Positions 9,555 through 18,153 of a stretch of DNA of 46,950 nt are shown here, one piece after another. The number at the start of each line of letters is the position of its first letter. The stretch's first letter is position 1. The notes under the pieces were generated by a model that saw only the letters and a program-made list of their open reading frames with translations, did no database searches and was not told the origin of the DNA. Position numbers and translations under genes: made by a program. Origin of the DNA: Rodentibacter rarus (GTDB lineage Bacteria; Pseudomonadota; Gammaproteobacteria; Enterobacterales; Pasteurellaceae); contig NZ_MLHJ01000008.1 in NCBI RefSeq assembly GCF_001998965.1, forward strand, positions 1 to 46,950. Reading direction: 5' to 3'.

Positions 9555-9941
9555 AGCTTTACCTATAGTTTTGCTACAGGTCCGAAGTTCTCACCCGTAA
9601 AAAGAATGCTAGAACAAGGGCTTAGCCGACTTAAAGCGACAGAATACCCGATTATTCACAGAGACCAAGATGTATTGTATGGTACGCAGGAATGGGTGAA
9701 AATGTTAGAGGGTAAAGCGGTGCAAAGCATGAGTCGCCGAGGAAATGGCTACGATAATGCGGTGATTGAAAGTTTTTTTGCGATATTAAAATCTGAATGC
9801 TTTTAGTCACGTACTTATACTTCAATCGCTGAATTGCAGGCAGAAATTGAAGAATATTTGGTGTATTACAACGAAAAACGAATTAAACTCGATTTAAAAG
9901 GATTGAGTCCGGTGCAATAGCGAACTCAATATTTAAGTTAA
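9555..9941 (+). pseudogene. IS150-type (IS3 family) transposase OrfB remnant, C-terminal half
   Basis: It shows the C-terminal part of an rve integrase domain: SFATGPKFSPVKRML, the second catalytic Asp in IHRDQDVLYG, MSRRGNGYDNAV and IESFF with the catalytic Glu. Two in-frame TAG codons (9804-9806 and 9918-9920) break the frame before the natural TAA at 9939-9941. The N-terminal half, with the first catalytic Asp, is missing and replaced by the IS4-type scrap. The HSDQG motif reads HRDQD. The element is dead. Confidence 0.85.
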
Positions 9942-9944
9942 TAA

Positions 9945-9969
9945 CCTGTACAATTTTGGGGGCAAATCA
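9945..9969. repeat. Right terminal inverted repeat of the IS150-type remnant
   Basis: Read inwards from 9969 the sequence is TGATTTGCCCCCAAAATTG. It matches the left end of the element at 46394 (TGATCTGCAACCCAAAACC) apart from a few substitutions and a one-base gap. This fixes the right boundary of the IS remnant at about 9969. Confidence 0.7.
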
Positions 9970-9988
9970 CTTAGTTCTAGAGAGAACA

Positions 9989-10471
9989 CTATCCACGATT
10001 AGCATTTTTCATAATCCGTTCTTTTGCTAACTTCCATTCACGCTCTTTAATATCATCACGCTTATCGTGTTGTTTTTTACCTTTCGCTAACCCAATTTTA
10101 ATTTTTGCCCAAGCGCCTTTCCAATAGAGAGAAAGGGCGACAATGGTGAAACCATCACGGCTGGATTTGCCAAAGAGGGATTCTAATTCTCGTTTATTGA
10201 GCAGTAATTTTCGGGTGCGGGTGGGATCACACACAATATGGGTTGAAGCCAAACTGAGTGGTTGAATAGTCGCCCCAAATAAATAGGCTTCTCCTTGTTT
10301 GAAAATAATGTAGCTGTCACTAATATTGGCTTTACCCGCGCGCATAGATTTGACTTCCCAGCCTTGTAATTCAAGCCCCGCTTCGATTTCATCTTCAATG
10401 AAATAATCATGACGGGCTCGTTTATTTAAAGCGATGGTATTTGAACCCGGTTTTACTTTTTTCTTTGTCAT
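9989..10471 (-). CDS. smpB: SsrA (tmRNA)-binding protein
   Basis: SmpB delivers tmRNA to stalled ribosomes for trans-translation. The 160-residue length is exactly typical. Recognisable parts are the beta-barrel segments [29 protein letters not shown] and SDSYI, and the basic C-terminal tail (KGKKQHDKR then DDIKEREWK), which folds into the mRNA channel. The ATG at 10471 ([11 protein letters not shown]) is preferred over an extension to 10528 because it is the conserved start. No tmRNA gene was recognised next to it. An IS remnant ends 19 bases beyond its stop. Confidence 0.97.
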   Translation of the reverse strand: MTKKKVKPGSNTIALNKRARHDYFIEDEIEAGLELQGWEVKSMRAGKANISDSYIIFKQGEAYLFGATIQPLSLASTHIVCDPTRTRKLLLNKRELESLFGKSSRDGFTIVALSLYWKGAWAKIKIGLAKGKKQHDKRDDIKEREWKLAKERIMKNANRG

Positions 10472-10612
10472 AATTTTCTGTGTTTTGAAATTTTTGCTGA
10501 TTTTACCGAATATGTCTTTTGATCGCAAAGTCGAATAAAAATTAAAAGATGGAGAGAAGGTTAGTGGCTAGGAGAGGCATGGGCAAACTATCTAAGAAAT
10601 AGATTTTCACTG

Positions 10613-10954
10613 TTATTTTAATGTATCCAAAAATGCCACAAAGGCTTGTTTCTGTACAGTGGATAAGTTGCTCCATTTTTGATTGATTTCCACCTCTTTT
10701 AATTCTTCTTTCATTAATGTCTCAGGCATACAATCTTGAAAAAACCAACTGATGGGGGTATTAAAAAAGATGGCAATGTCAATCAAATGATTGACATTAA
10801 TTTTACTTACGCCACGTTCATAACGTGAAAGCTGCTGCTGAGATAAATTGATTGATTCCGATAACCTTTCTGCAGAATAGCCAAATTCTTTTCTTTTTTG
10901 TTGAATGCGTTGCCCGATTGATTTATCTGCCGCTGCTGCCAATAACTGTGCCAT
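10613..10954 (-). CDS. XRE-family helix-turn-helix regulator
   Basis: This 113-residue protein has a Cro/CI-type HTH at about residues 15-70 (IGQRIQQKRKEFGYSAERLS, then QQQLSRYERG), followed by a short C-terminal region of about 40 residues with no recognised sensor domain. ATG 10954 is used; an adjacent GTG at 10957 is equally possible. It is divergent from the surface-lipoprotein/Slam pair. The intergenic region contains a perfect 8-bp inverted repeat at 11024-11049. I infer control of that pair and of itself. It is not adjacent to a toxin gene, so an antitoxin role is not suggested. Confidence 0.85.
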   Translation of the reverse strand: MAQLLAAAADKSIGQRIQQKRKEFGYSAERLSESINLSQQQLSRYERGVSKINVNHLIDIAIFFNTPISWFFQDCMPETLMKEELKEVEINQKWSNLSTVQKQAFVAFLDTLK

Positions 10955-11023
10955 CACTAATTTTCTAGAATACTCATTTATTCACATTTTGTCGTTTTTT
11001 AGTCTTGAAAACAGAGTAATAGA

Positions 11024-11049
11024 TAAGTAAAATTCAACTTGTTTACTTA
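11024..11049. promoter_or_regulatory. Inverted-repeat operator candidate between the XRE regulator and the Slam locus
   Basis: TAAGTAAA (11024-11031) and TTTACTTA (11042-11049) are perfect arms with 10 bases between them. Related words (TTACTTAT, TTAGTAAAC) follow immediately to 11065. Placement and symmetry suit a dimeric HTH regulator. Confidence 0.5.
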
Positions 11050-11106
11050 CTTATAGATTAGTAAACCGTAAAAATTTCTATATTTCACTCATTTAAGAGG
11101 TTTCCT

Positions 11107-11709
11107 ATGAAAAAATATTTACTTTCTGCTATTTTCGCCGGATTTTTGACCGCTTGCGGTAGCGGTAGCGGTGGTGGAGCGGGTTCTGCAACGACACCGG
11201 ATGGCACTAAAATTGATTTGACAAATAGTCCAAAGGGGCACGTTTCAGCGAAAACCGTTGATGGAGAATTTTATGGCAAAAATAATAATGACTCTTTCTA
11301 CGGTATTTGGATCAATGATGCCAAAACAGTAAAAGAAACCCGCTTTCAAGGTACGAAAGCAACCAATTTACCTTCAGGTTCGGCAACTTATGTGGGTGAT
11401 GCTTATTGGGTCAGTGGGATGACAGGTAATCCAAGTCGAGGCGGAAAAACAACCTTAAATGTAGATTTTGATCAAAAATCTGTCGATGGAAAAATCGAAT
11501 TTAGTTTGTTAAAGGATGGGCGTAGCCAGGATATTACTCTCCATAAAACCCAACTCAATGGGACAGAATTTAAGGGAGATGCTTCAACCTTGTTAGAAAA
11601 AGGAACTTATCAAGGTGGCTTATTTGGTAATGGGGCAAAAGAAGCCGCTGGCATAGTAGATTTTAAAAATGATAGTTATGACACCTCTTTTGGTGGTATC
11701 CGCTATTAA
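11107..11709 (+). CDS. Surface lipoprotein, predicted Slam substrate
   Basis: The 200-residue precursor has a lipoprotein signal with lipobox LTAC (Cys17), a Gly/Ser-rich tether, and a C-terminal domain of alternating beta strands. Near its end, GNGAKEAAGIVDF resembles the conserved last strands of the TbpB-type eight-stranded barrel (where GxxAxExxG is typical). This barrel is the signal recognised by Slam exporters. The next gene is a Slam. Known small Slam cargos include haem-binding haemophores, but no ligand can be assigned here and no TonB-dependent receptor lies nearby. AAGAGG upstream supports the start. A hairpin terminator separates it from slam. Confidence 0.8.
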   Translation: MKKYLLSAIFAGFLTACGSGSGGGAGSATTPDGTKIDLTNSPKGHVSAKTVDGEFYGKNNNDSFYGIWINDAKTVKETRFQGTKATNLPSGSATYVGDAYWVSGMTGNPSRGGKTTLNVDFDQKSVDGKIEFSLLKDGRSQDITLHKTQLNGTEFKGDASTLLEKGTYQGGLFGNGAKEAAGIVDFKNDSYDTSFGGIRY

Positions 11710-11718
11710 CCTATTTGG

Positions 11719-11756
11719 CTGCCTATGGTTTTAAATGAATCAATAGGCAGTTTTTA
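11719..11756 (+). terminator. Hairpin/attenuator between the lipoprotein gene and slam
   Basis: CTGCCTAT (11719-11726) and ATAGGCAG (11743-11750) form a perfect stem followed by TTTTT. The slam ATG (11759) begins 3 bases after the T run, so partial read-through would set a high cargo-to-exporter ratio. Confidence 0.75.
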
Positions 11757-11758
11757 TT

Positions 11759-13048
11759 ATGAGACGTTTCATTCTTTTTTTCTGTTTAGTGAGTCCCGCT
11801 GTTTATTCAAATGAGCTTGAAGAATCGCTTAAGCAAGCTATCTACCAAGAAAATGCAGATCGTATTCAAAATCTGCTCATGCAGTATCAAGCCCAATCAT
11901 ACACCAATAAAACCTTACTTGATTATAGTCACGCTAAATTGGCGTTTTTACGCCAAGATTATGGGCAGGCTATTAAAATTTACCGGCAAATCATCAGCGA
12001 GCATCCCGAGCTTCATTCTATCCGGATGGAATTAGCTATCGCCCTATTTACTGATCGTCAAGACAGTGCGGCAAGATTGCAATTAAATAAATTGAAAAGT
12101 GTTCAACGTTTACCTGCTTCCGCCTATGAACGGATTAACCGTTATATTAATGCGATTAATGAACGTAACGCATGGCAAATTGAAGGCAGTATTGCCTATC
12201 TTAAAACGAATAATGTTGACAATGTTTCCTCTTCACAAGTCATTGAAAATACAGGGTTTGTCAAAAATTCAAAGATGTTGCCCCAAAAAGCGACAGGCGT
12301 GGCTTATTCTCTTGGTATAAACCGCGATTTTAACCTAATCCATTCCCATTATTTTACGGTGGGTAACGATATTCTCGGTAAAACCTATTGGGATAATCAT
12401 CAATTTGACGATATTTCTAACCGCACTTTACTTGGCTATGCTTACAAAAAGAATGATTTTATCTTCCGAATCCAGCCCTTTTTTGAAAAGCGTTGGTATG
12501 GTGGTGAGGTATTTCATTGGTCAAATGGTATTGAACTAAGCTATAGTTTATGGTTATCACAAAATTGGCAAAATCAAACATCATTTTCGAGTGAAAAAAG
12601 ACGTTTTTTTAAAACTAATCCCCAAGAGGGGCGAATTAACACGCTTTCTACAACTTTTATTTGGTATCGCAATCCCAAACAAATTCTGTATATCGGTGCG
12701 GCTTTAGCGGAAGAAAAACTACAAGAACGCCAATACAGTTCAAAAATTAAGAATATTAGAATAGGCTGGCTGCAAGAATATCAATGGGGAATTTCGACAA
12801 AACTCAATATTGGATTCACCCATCGCCAATTTAAATCTGATGCTGTACTTGGCGGCATTCTTCCTTTAGGCAAGATTAGACAGGATAAAATTTATACATT
12901 TTTTGCCCAAATATGGAAACGAGATTGGCATTTCTATGGTATTACGCCCAAATTAACCTTTGAGTGGCGAAAACAGCAGAGCAATTTAAAGACGCTTTAT
13001 CATTATAAAACGCAGAATCTTACCATTGTTTTTGAAAAGACTTTTTAA
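11759..13048 (+). CDS. Slam (surface lipoprotein assembly modulator), outer-membrane exporter
   Basis: This 429-residue DUF560/Slam protein places lipoproteins on the cell surface through the outer membrane. It has a signal peptide (about residues 1-18), a periplasmic TPR-like N-terminal domain (about 20-145, with the repeat YGQAIKIYRQIISEHPEL), and a C-terminal 14-stranded-barrel domain rich in aromatic strands. It ends in Phe, as outer-membrane proteins do. Conserved Slam segments are GKTYWDNH, EKRWYGGE and WKRDWHFYGITPKL. The start lies just beyond a terminator hairpin. A second, longer Slam lies at 29001-30434 and shares these motifs. Confidence 0.92.
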   Translation: MRRFILFFCLVSPAVYSNELEESLKQAIYQENADRIQNLLMQYQAQSYTNKTLLDYSHAKLAFLRQDYGQAIKIYRQIISEHPELHSIRMELAIALFTDRQDSAARLQLNKLKSVQRLPASAYERINRYINAINERNAWQIEGSIAYLKTNNVDNVSSSQVIENTGFVKNSKMLPQKATGVAYSLGINRDFNLIHSHYFTVGNDILGKTYWDNHQFDDISNRTLLGYAYKKNDFIFRIQPFFEKRWYGGEVFHWSNGIELSYSLWLSQNWQNQTSFSSEKRRFFKTNPQEGRINTLSTTFIWYRNPKQILYIGAALAEEKLQERQYSSKIKNIRIGWLQEYQWGISTKLNIGFTHRQFKSDAVLGGILPLGKIRQDKIYTFFAQIWKRDWHFYGITPKLTFEWRKQQSNLKTLYHYKTQNLTIVFEKTF

Positions 13049-13064
13049 TCTTTGGATGTGTTGA

Positions 13065-13083
13065 GGGCGAACTTAGTTCGCCC
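13065..13083. terminator. Hairpin between convergent slam and arcA
   Basis: GGGCGAAC-TTA-GTTCGCCC is a perfect 8-bp stem in the gap between the two convergent genes. It lacks a T run on either side, so its efficiency as a terminator is uncertain. Confidence 0.5.
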
Positions 13084-13121
13084 GTTGTATACTGATGATA
13101 AAAGAAAGGAAATCATCGTTT

Positions 13122-13835
13122 TTACGATTCGATTTCACCACAGAAACGATAACCCTCACCGTGAACGGTTGCAATAATTTCAGGTGTGTTTGGATGATCT
13201 TCAAAATGTTTACGGATACGGCGAATGGTGACATCCACGGTCCGATCTTGAGGTTTCAGTTCACGTCCTGTCATTTTTCTTAACAATTCTTCACGAGTTT
13301 GTAATTTTCCAGGGTTCTCGCAGAAATGTAACATTGCGCGAAACTCACTACGTGGGAGTTTGAATTCTGCTCCTTCAGGTGTGATCAAATTATGGCTGTT
13401 TAAGTCAAGTGTCCAGCCATTGAATCGATAAAACTCACGCTCGGTGTTGTTCTCTTTGTCATTTTGCTGCATAACACGACTCAACAAATTGCGTGCACGA
13501 ATAGTCAATTCTCGAGGATTAAAAGGTTTGGTGAGATAATCATCTGCACCAATTTCTAACCCTAAAATTTTATCGACTTCATTGTCACGTCCGGTTAAAA
13601 ATATCAAGGGTAAATTAGCATATTCACGCAATTCCCGAGCTAATAGAAGCCCATTCTTGCCGGGCAAATTAATGTCCATCACAACCAAATTTACCGTGTT
13701 ACGTTTTAAAATTTCATGCATTTCACCGCCATTTTGAGCTTCAAGAACGGTGTAGCCTTCTGCTTCAAAAATGCTTTTTAAGGTATTTCGAGTAACGGCT
13801 TCATCTTCAACGAGGAGAATCTGGGGCGTTGCCAT
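13122..13835 (-). CDS. arcA: Aerobic respiration control response regulator ArcA
   Basis: This is a 237-residue OmpR-type response regulator. The receiver domain (1-120) has the acidic pair ED (10-11), the phosphoryl-accepting Asp54 in VMDINLPG, and the conserved Lys in YLTKPF. The C-terminal winged helix (about 135-232) contains [16 protein letters not shown] and HGEGYRFCG, typical of ArcA. With the sensor ArcB it represses respiratory genes under low oxygen; in H. influenzae it also affects serum resistance. It is divergent from dsbD and convergent with the Slam gene. Confidence 0.95.
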   Translation of the reverse strand: MATPQILLVEDEAVTRNTLKSIFEAEGYTVLEAQNGGEMHEILKRNTVNLVVMDINLPGKNGLLLARELREYANLPLIFLTGRDNEVDKILGLEIGADDYLTKPFNPRELTIRARNLLSRVMQQNDKENNTEREFYRFNGWTLDLNSHNLITPEGAEFKLPRSEFRAMLHFCENPGKLQTREELLRKMTGRELKPQDRTVDVTIRRIRKHFEDHPNTPEIIATVHGEGYRFCGEIES

Positions 13836-14016
13836 ATTTTAATCCTTTTAGTTAATTTGAGAGGTGCTCTATTTTATCTTTGTTACATTGTTGTAACAAT
13901 GGGAAAGTGCGGTTATTTTTGTGATCTTTTCATTTTTATGATTTACATCATACTTTTTAGGCTTTCAAATTTCTTTATGTTAGAATTTTTCCCCCTCACA
14001 ACTTATGCTTTCACCT

Positions 14017-15744
14017 ATGAAAAAATACTTTCTTTTGTTTGCTTTGATTTTGACTGTGTTTGCAAGCCAAGCTGGATTATTTGATAATAAACCTTCTTTT
14101 TTAACTGTTGACAATGCTTTTCCTTTTTCCGCTCAAATTTCCTCTGATAAAAAACAACTACAGGTTCAGTGGGAAATTGCGGATGGCTATTATCTCTACC
14201 AAGATAAAATAACGGCAAAAATTGATGGTTCAGCACAGATGCTTTCCGTCAATTTTAACCAAAAGGCGAAAATACACAACGATCCTTATTTTGGCAGCGT
14301 AGCAGTTTTCACCCAACCTTTTGTGGCTTATTTTTCCGGTGAAACTTTTGAGGATCACCAAAATATTGCGCTTTCCTATCAAGGATGTACCGAAGGATTT
14401 TGCTATCCGCCGGAAGTGAGAACTTTAAAAGTGGGCGATTTATCCATTGCGACTGTGGAAGAAAAAATGCCGGAAAATTCTACCGCACTTTTGGCAGAAC
14501 AAGATCGCTTAGCGGCGGGCTTATTCCAAAGTAAATATGCGGTGTTCGGCTTTTTCTTACTTGGTCTGGGATTGGCCTTTACACCTTGCGTGTTACCGAT
14601 GTTGCCTTTGCTTTCCTCTATTGTTATCGGTCAGCAACAACGCCCTAATATGTTGCGTGCATTTTCTCTTAGTTTTCTTTATGTGCAGGGGATGGCGCTC
14701 ACCTATACTTTGCTTGGGCTTGCTGTGGCGGCAATCGGATTACCGTTCCAAATTGCTTTGCAACATCCTTATGTCATGATAGGCCTTTCTGTGCTCTTTA
14801 TTTTGCTTGCCCTATCCATGTTTGGGCTTTTCACCTTGCAACTTCCAAGCGCTTTGCAAACTAAGCTCAATGCACTGAGCCAAAAACAAACTTCCGGTGC
14901 ATTTGGTGGGGTGTTTTTAATGGGAATGATCGCAGGTCTGGTGGCTTCACCTTGCACTTCTGCGCCGCTTTCAGGGGCTTTGCTTTATGTGGCACAAAGC
15001 GGCGATCTTGTTACCGGTGCGATCACGCTTTATTTATTGGCGCTGGGGATGGGCATTCCACTTATGCTCATCACATTATTTGGTAATAAAATTTTGCCGA
15101 AATCAGGGGAGTGGATGAATACGGTCAAACAATCCTTTGGTTTTGTGATGCTTGCTCTACCGATATTTTTGCTTTCTCGTATTTTGCCTGAAAGGTGGGA
15201 GAGTGGTTTGTGGGCATTACTGGCAACGACATTCTTCCTTTGGTTTGCGTTGCAAATGCCTAAAGGTGGTTTGGGGTATGGTGTCAAAGTGCTTTCATTG
15301 GTTTGTGCTATGGTGGCGGTGCAGCCTTTGCAACAGCTTGTCTGGCAAGATCAGCAAAGTGCGGTCAAAAATACGGTGATTTCTTATACCCCATTTCAAC
15401 GTATTCAAAATTTACAAGAATTAGATGAGCTGTTAGCGAAAAACCCTCACCGTATTGCGTTGTTAGATTTATATGCGGATTGGTGCGTGGCTTGTAAAGA
15501 ATTTGAACGTTATACTTTCAGTGATAAAAATGTACAGAGTGCCTTTGAAAATATGCTGGTGTTGCAAGTGGATATGACAAAAAACAGCGCAGAAAATAAA
15601 GCCATCATGGAACGTTATCAGGTGTTAGGGTTACCGACTATCTTATTTTTAGCTCGTTCAGGTAATGAAATTTCAGGGAGCCGCATTACCGGTTTTATGG
15701 ACGCCGATCGCTTTTTAGATTGGTTAAATAAAATCGAAAATTAA
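14017..15744 (+). CDS. dsbD: Thiol:disulfide interchange protein DsbD
   Basis: DsbD carries electrons from cytoplasmic thioredoxin across the inner membrane to periplasmic DsbC, DsbG and cytochrome c maturation proteins. All three modules are visible in 575 residues. After a signal peptide comes a periplasmic alpha domain with the redox pair in GCTEGFCYPP. Then come eight membrane segments, with FTPCVLPMLPL and SPCTSAPLSG holding the buried cysteine pair. Last is a C-terminal thioredoxin-like domain with WCVACKEFE. An upstream ATG at 14005 is also possible; 14017 places MKKYFLL directly at the signal peptide. It is divergent from arcA. Confidence 0.95.
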   Translation: MKKYFLLFALILTVFASQAGLFDNKPSFLTVDNAFPFSAQISSDKKQLQVQWEIADGYYLYQDKITAKIDGSAQMLSVNFNQKAKIHNDPYFGSVAVFTQPFVAYFSGETFEDHQNIALSYQGCTEGFCYPPEVRTLKVGDLSIATVEEKMPENSTALLAEQDRLAAGLFQSKYAVFGFFLLGLGLAFTPCVLPMLPLLSSIVIGQQQRPNMLRAFSLSFLYVQGMALTYTLLGLAVAAIGLPFQIALQHPYVMIGLSVLFILLALSMFGLFTLQLPSALQTKLNALSQKQTSGAFGGVFLMGMIAGLVASPCTSAPLSGALLYVAQSGDLVTGAITLYLLALGMGIPLMLITLFGNKILPKSGEWMNTVKQSFGFVMLALPIFLLSRILPERWESGLWALLATTFFLWFALQMPKGGLGYGVKVLSLVCAMVAVQPLQQLVWQDQQSAVKNTVISYTPFQRIQNLQELDELLAKNPHRIALLDLYADWCVACKEFERYTFSDKNVQSAFENMLVLQVDMTKNSAENKAIMERYQVLGLPTILFLARSGNEISGSRITGFMDADRFLDWLNKIEN

Positions 15745-15856
15745 CGTATTTTTAACTGAAAGGAAAAAGTCTTTTTCAAACTGGCTACTTGTTTGATAAA
15801 ACGCTAATCGTTATGATCTGCGCGCCTTTTCATTCATCTTTAAATAAGGAAACTTT

Positions 15857-16258
15857 ATGAATAATCTCGAAAAATTTCGTCCCTATGCTTTAGCGTTATT
15901 ACGCATTGTGGCGGCTTATATGTTTATCTTACATGGCACGGCTAAATTTTGGGAATTTCCCATCTCGATGACCGGTGGCAATGGTGCGGTTGGCGATCCA
16001 TTAATGATTGTTGGTGGCATCATTGAAATTGTGGGGGGCGTTTTAGTATTGTTAGGCTTATTTACCCGCCCTGCTGCTTTTATCTTATCCGGTCAAATGG
16101 CATACGCCTATTTCTTTATGCATGTGGCACAAGGCGGATTATTTTTCCCACTCGCAAACGGTGGTGAACTCGCATTACTTTACTCTGTTGTTTTCTTCTA
16201 CTTTGTTTTTGCCGGCAGTGGTGCATTGGCATTAGACAATAAGTTTAAGAAAAACTAA
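15857..16258 (+). CDS. DoxX-family membrane protein
   Basis: This 133-residue protein has four hydrophobic segments and the DoxX signature: RIVAAYMFILHGTAKF near the N-terminus, a central GGIIEIVGGVLVLLGLFTRPAA, and a final helix. DoxX proteins are small inner-membrane proteins linked to redox or quinone-related functions in some bacteria; the precise role here is unknown. AAGGAAA upstream supports the start. It lies between dsbD and purH with its own spacing (112 bp after dsbD), so an operon with dsbD is uncertain. Confidence 0.85.
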   Translation: MNNLEKFRPYALALLRIVAAYMFILHGTAKFWEFPISMTGGNGAVGDPLMIVGGIIEIVGGVLVLLGLFTRPAAFILSGQMAYAYFFMHVAQGGLFFPLANGGELALLYSVVFFYFVFAGSGALALDNKFKKN

Positions 16259-16375
16259 TATAGATTTTATTCTTTATACCTCCAATTTGCCCACAATACG
16301 TGGGCTTTTCTTTAAAACACCCTCTGTTTTGACCGCACTTCTTTCCACGGATTTTCTTTAATCTTTTCTATATTT

Positions 16376-16397
16376 ACGCAACCGTTTGCGTTATAAT
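16376..16397 (+). promoter_or_regulatory. PurR operator overlapping the purHD promoter
   Basis: ACGCAACCGTTTGCGT (16376-16391) differs from the consensus PurR box ACGCAAACGTTTGCGT at one position. It abuts a perfect -10 TATAAT at 16392-16397. This placement predicts repression of purH and purD by PurR when purines are plentiful. Confidence 0.9.
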
Positions 16398-16440
16398 CTG
16401 CGCGCTTATTTTTTTAACCTCTTTATGAAAGGAAAATGTA

Positions 16441-18039
16441 ATGACAGCTCGTCCTATTCGTCAGGCTTTATTAAGTGTTTCAGATAAAACCGGTATTGTA
16501 GAATTTGCCCAAGGGCTTGTACAACGTGGTGTAAAATTACTCTCAACCGGTGGCACCGCAAAACTTTTAGCACAACAGGGGTTACCTGTTATAGAAGTTT
16601 CCGATTATACAGGCTTTCCTGAAATGATGGACGGACGAGTGAAAACTTTACACCCTAAGGTTCATGGGGGGATCTTGGGTCGCCGTGGAACAGATGATGC
16701 GATTATGCAGCAACATGGCATAGAAGCCATTGATATGGTGGTGGTTAATTTATATCCCTTTGCACAAACCGTTGCAAAAACAGATTGCACCTTGGAAGAG
16801 GCGGTAGAAAATATTGACATTGGCGGCCCAACAATGGTGCGTTCTGCGGCGAAAAATCACAAAGATGTTGCTATTGTCGTCAATAATCAAGATTTCAATG
16901 CCATTCTCGCTGAAATGGATCAACATCAAAATAGCTTGAGCTTGGACACCCGTTTTGATCTTGCCATCAAAGCCTTTGAACATACCGCACAGTACGATTC
17001 AATGATCGCCAATTATTTCGGTCAGCTTGTGAAGCCTTATTATGTGGCTGCAGAAGAGGATATTGATGCGAAGTGCGGTCAATTTCCACGGACTTTAAAC
17101 CTAAATTTTGTACGTAAACAAACCATGCGATATGGTGAAAATGCCCACCAAAACGCCGCTTTCTATGTGGATCTCAATGTCAAAGAAGCCAGTGTGGCAA
17201 CCGCAACACAATTACAAGGCAAAGCCCTTTCTTACAATAATATTGCAGATACCGATGCCGCCCTTGAATGTGTGAAAGAATTTGACGAACCGGCATGTGT
17301 AATCGTCAAGCATGCCAACCCTTGCGGCGTGGCATTAGGTAAAGATATTTTAGAAGCCTATAATCGAGCCTATCAAACCGACCCTACCTCCGCTTTTGGC
17401 GGAATTATCGCCTTTAACCGTGAATTAGACGAAAAAACTGCCACAGAAATTGTGGAACGCCAGTTTGTGGAAGTGATTATTGTGCCGAAAGTTTCGGCAG
17501 AAGCCGTTGAAGTGGTGAAGCGTAAGAAAAATGTTCGTTTGCTGGAATGTGGTGAATGGCAACATCGCACTCAACGTTTAGATTTTAAACGGGTAAACGG
17601 CGGTTTATTGGTACAAGATGCGGATTTAGGTATGGTCGGCTTGGACGATTTAAAAGTAGTGAGCAAACGTCAGCCTACCGAACAAGAACTCAAAGACTTA
17701 TTATTCTGCTGGAAAGTGGCGAAATTTGTGAAATCCAATGCCATTGTTTATGCCAAAAATAACCAAACCATTGGCATTGGCGCAGGGCAAATGAGCCGAG
17801 TTTATTCCGCTAAAATTGCCGGTATCAAGGCGCAAGATGAAGGGCTGGAAGTCGCCGGTTGTGTGATGGCATCTGATGCCTTCTTCCCATTCCGTGACGG
17901 TATTGATGCCGCCGCAAAAGTGGGTATTCAGTGTGTCATTCACCCGGGCGGTTCCATGCGTGATCAGGAAGTGATTGATGCGGCTGATGAACATGGCATG
18001 GTGATGGTATTAACCGGAATGCGGCATTTTAGACACTAA
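16441..18039 (+). CDS. purH: Bifunctional AICAR formyltransferase/IMP cyclohydrolase
   Basis: PurH catalyses the last two steps to IMP. The 532-residue protein has an N-terminal MGS-like cyclohydrolase domain (about 1-195; [29 protein letters not shown]) and a C-terminal AICAR transformylase domain with [24 protein letters not shown] and a terminal GMRHFRH. GAAAGGAAAA lies upstream of the ATG. The promoter carries a PurR box. purD follows after 114 bp containing a G/C-rich dyad. Confidence 0.98.
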   Translation: MTARPIRQALLSVSDKTGIVEFAQGLVQRGVKLLSTGGTAKLLAQQGLPVIEVSDYTGFPEMMDGRVKTLHPKVHGGILGRRGTDDAIMQQHGIEAIDMVVVNLYPFAQTVAKTDCTLEEAVENIDIGGPTMVRSAAKNHKDVAIVVNNQDFNAILAEMDQHQNSLSLDTRFDLAIKAFEHTAQYDSMIANYFGQLVKPYYVAAEEDIDAKCGQFPRTLNLNFVRKQTMRYGENAHQNAAFYVDLNVKEASVATATQLQGKALSYNNIADTDAALECVKEFDEPACVIVKHANPCGVALGKDILEAYNRAYQTDPTSAFGGIIAFNRELDEKTATEIVERQFVEVIIVPKVSAEAVEVVKRKKNVRLLECGEWQHRTQRLDFKRVNGGLLVQDADLGMVGLDDLKVVSKRQPTEQELKDLLFCWKVAKFVKSNAIVYAKNNQTIGIGAGQMSRVYSAKIAGIKAQDEGLEVAGCVMASDAFFPFRDGIDAAAKVGIQCVIHPGGSMRDQEVIDAADEHGMVMVLTGMRHFRH

Positions 18040-18079
18040 TTCATATCGGGATTTGCCCCAGCAGGTAACTGACTATCTC

Positions 18080-18100
18080 CCCCTCTTTTGTAAAGAGGGG
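18080..18100. repeat. CCCCTCTTT/AAAGAGGGG dyad between purH and purD
   Basis: A perfect 9-bp stem with a TGT loop is followed by CGGGGGAATTT and a second partial copy of the GGGGGAATT word at 18117-18126. It has no T run. The composition looks like a small dispersed intergenic repeat rather than a terminator; an attenuating role is possible. Confidence 0.5.
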
Positions 18101-18153
18101 CGGGGGAATTTAAACCAGGGGGAATTCAAAATTTCAATACACAAGGACACATT

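Noticed and set aside
9540-9806. 88-residue ORF as an intact small protein
   Set aside because: It is the surviving frame of fused IS remnants; it begins at a TTG without a ribosome site and ends at a premature TAG.
9970-10612. tmRNA (ssrA) gene next to smpB
   Set aside because: No acceptor-arm pair, TPsiC-like sequence or Ala-tag reading frame was found.
10613-10954. XRE regulator as antitoxin of a type II toxin-antitoxin pair
   Set aside because: No small toxin-like gene lies beside it on the same strand; the neighbours are smpB and a divergent Slam locus.
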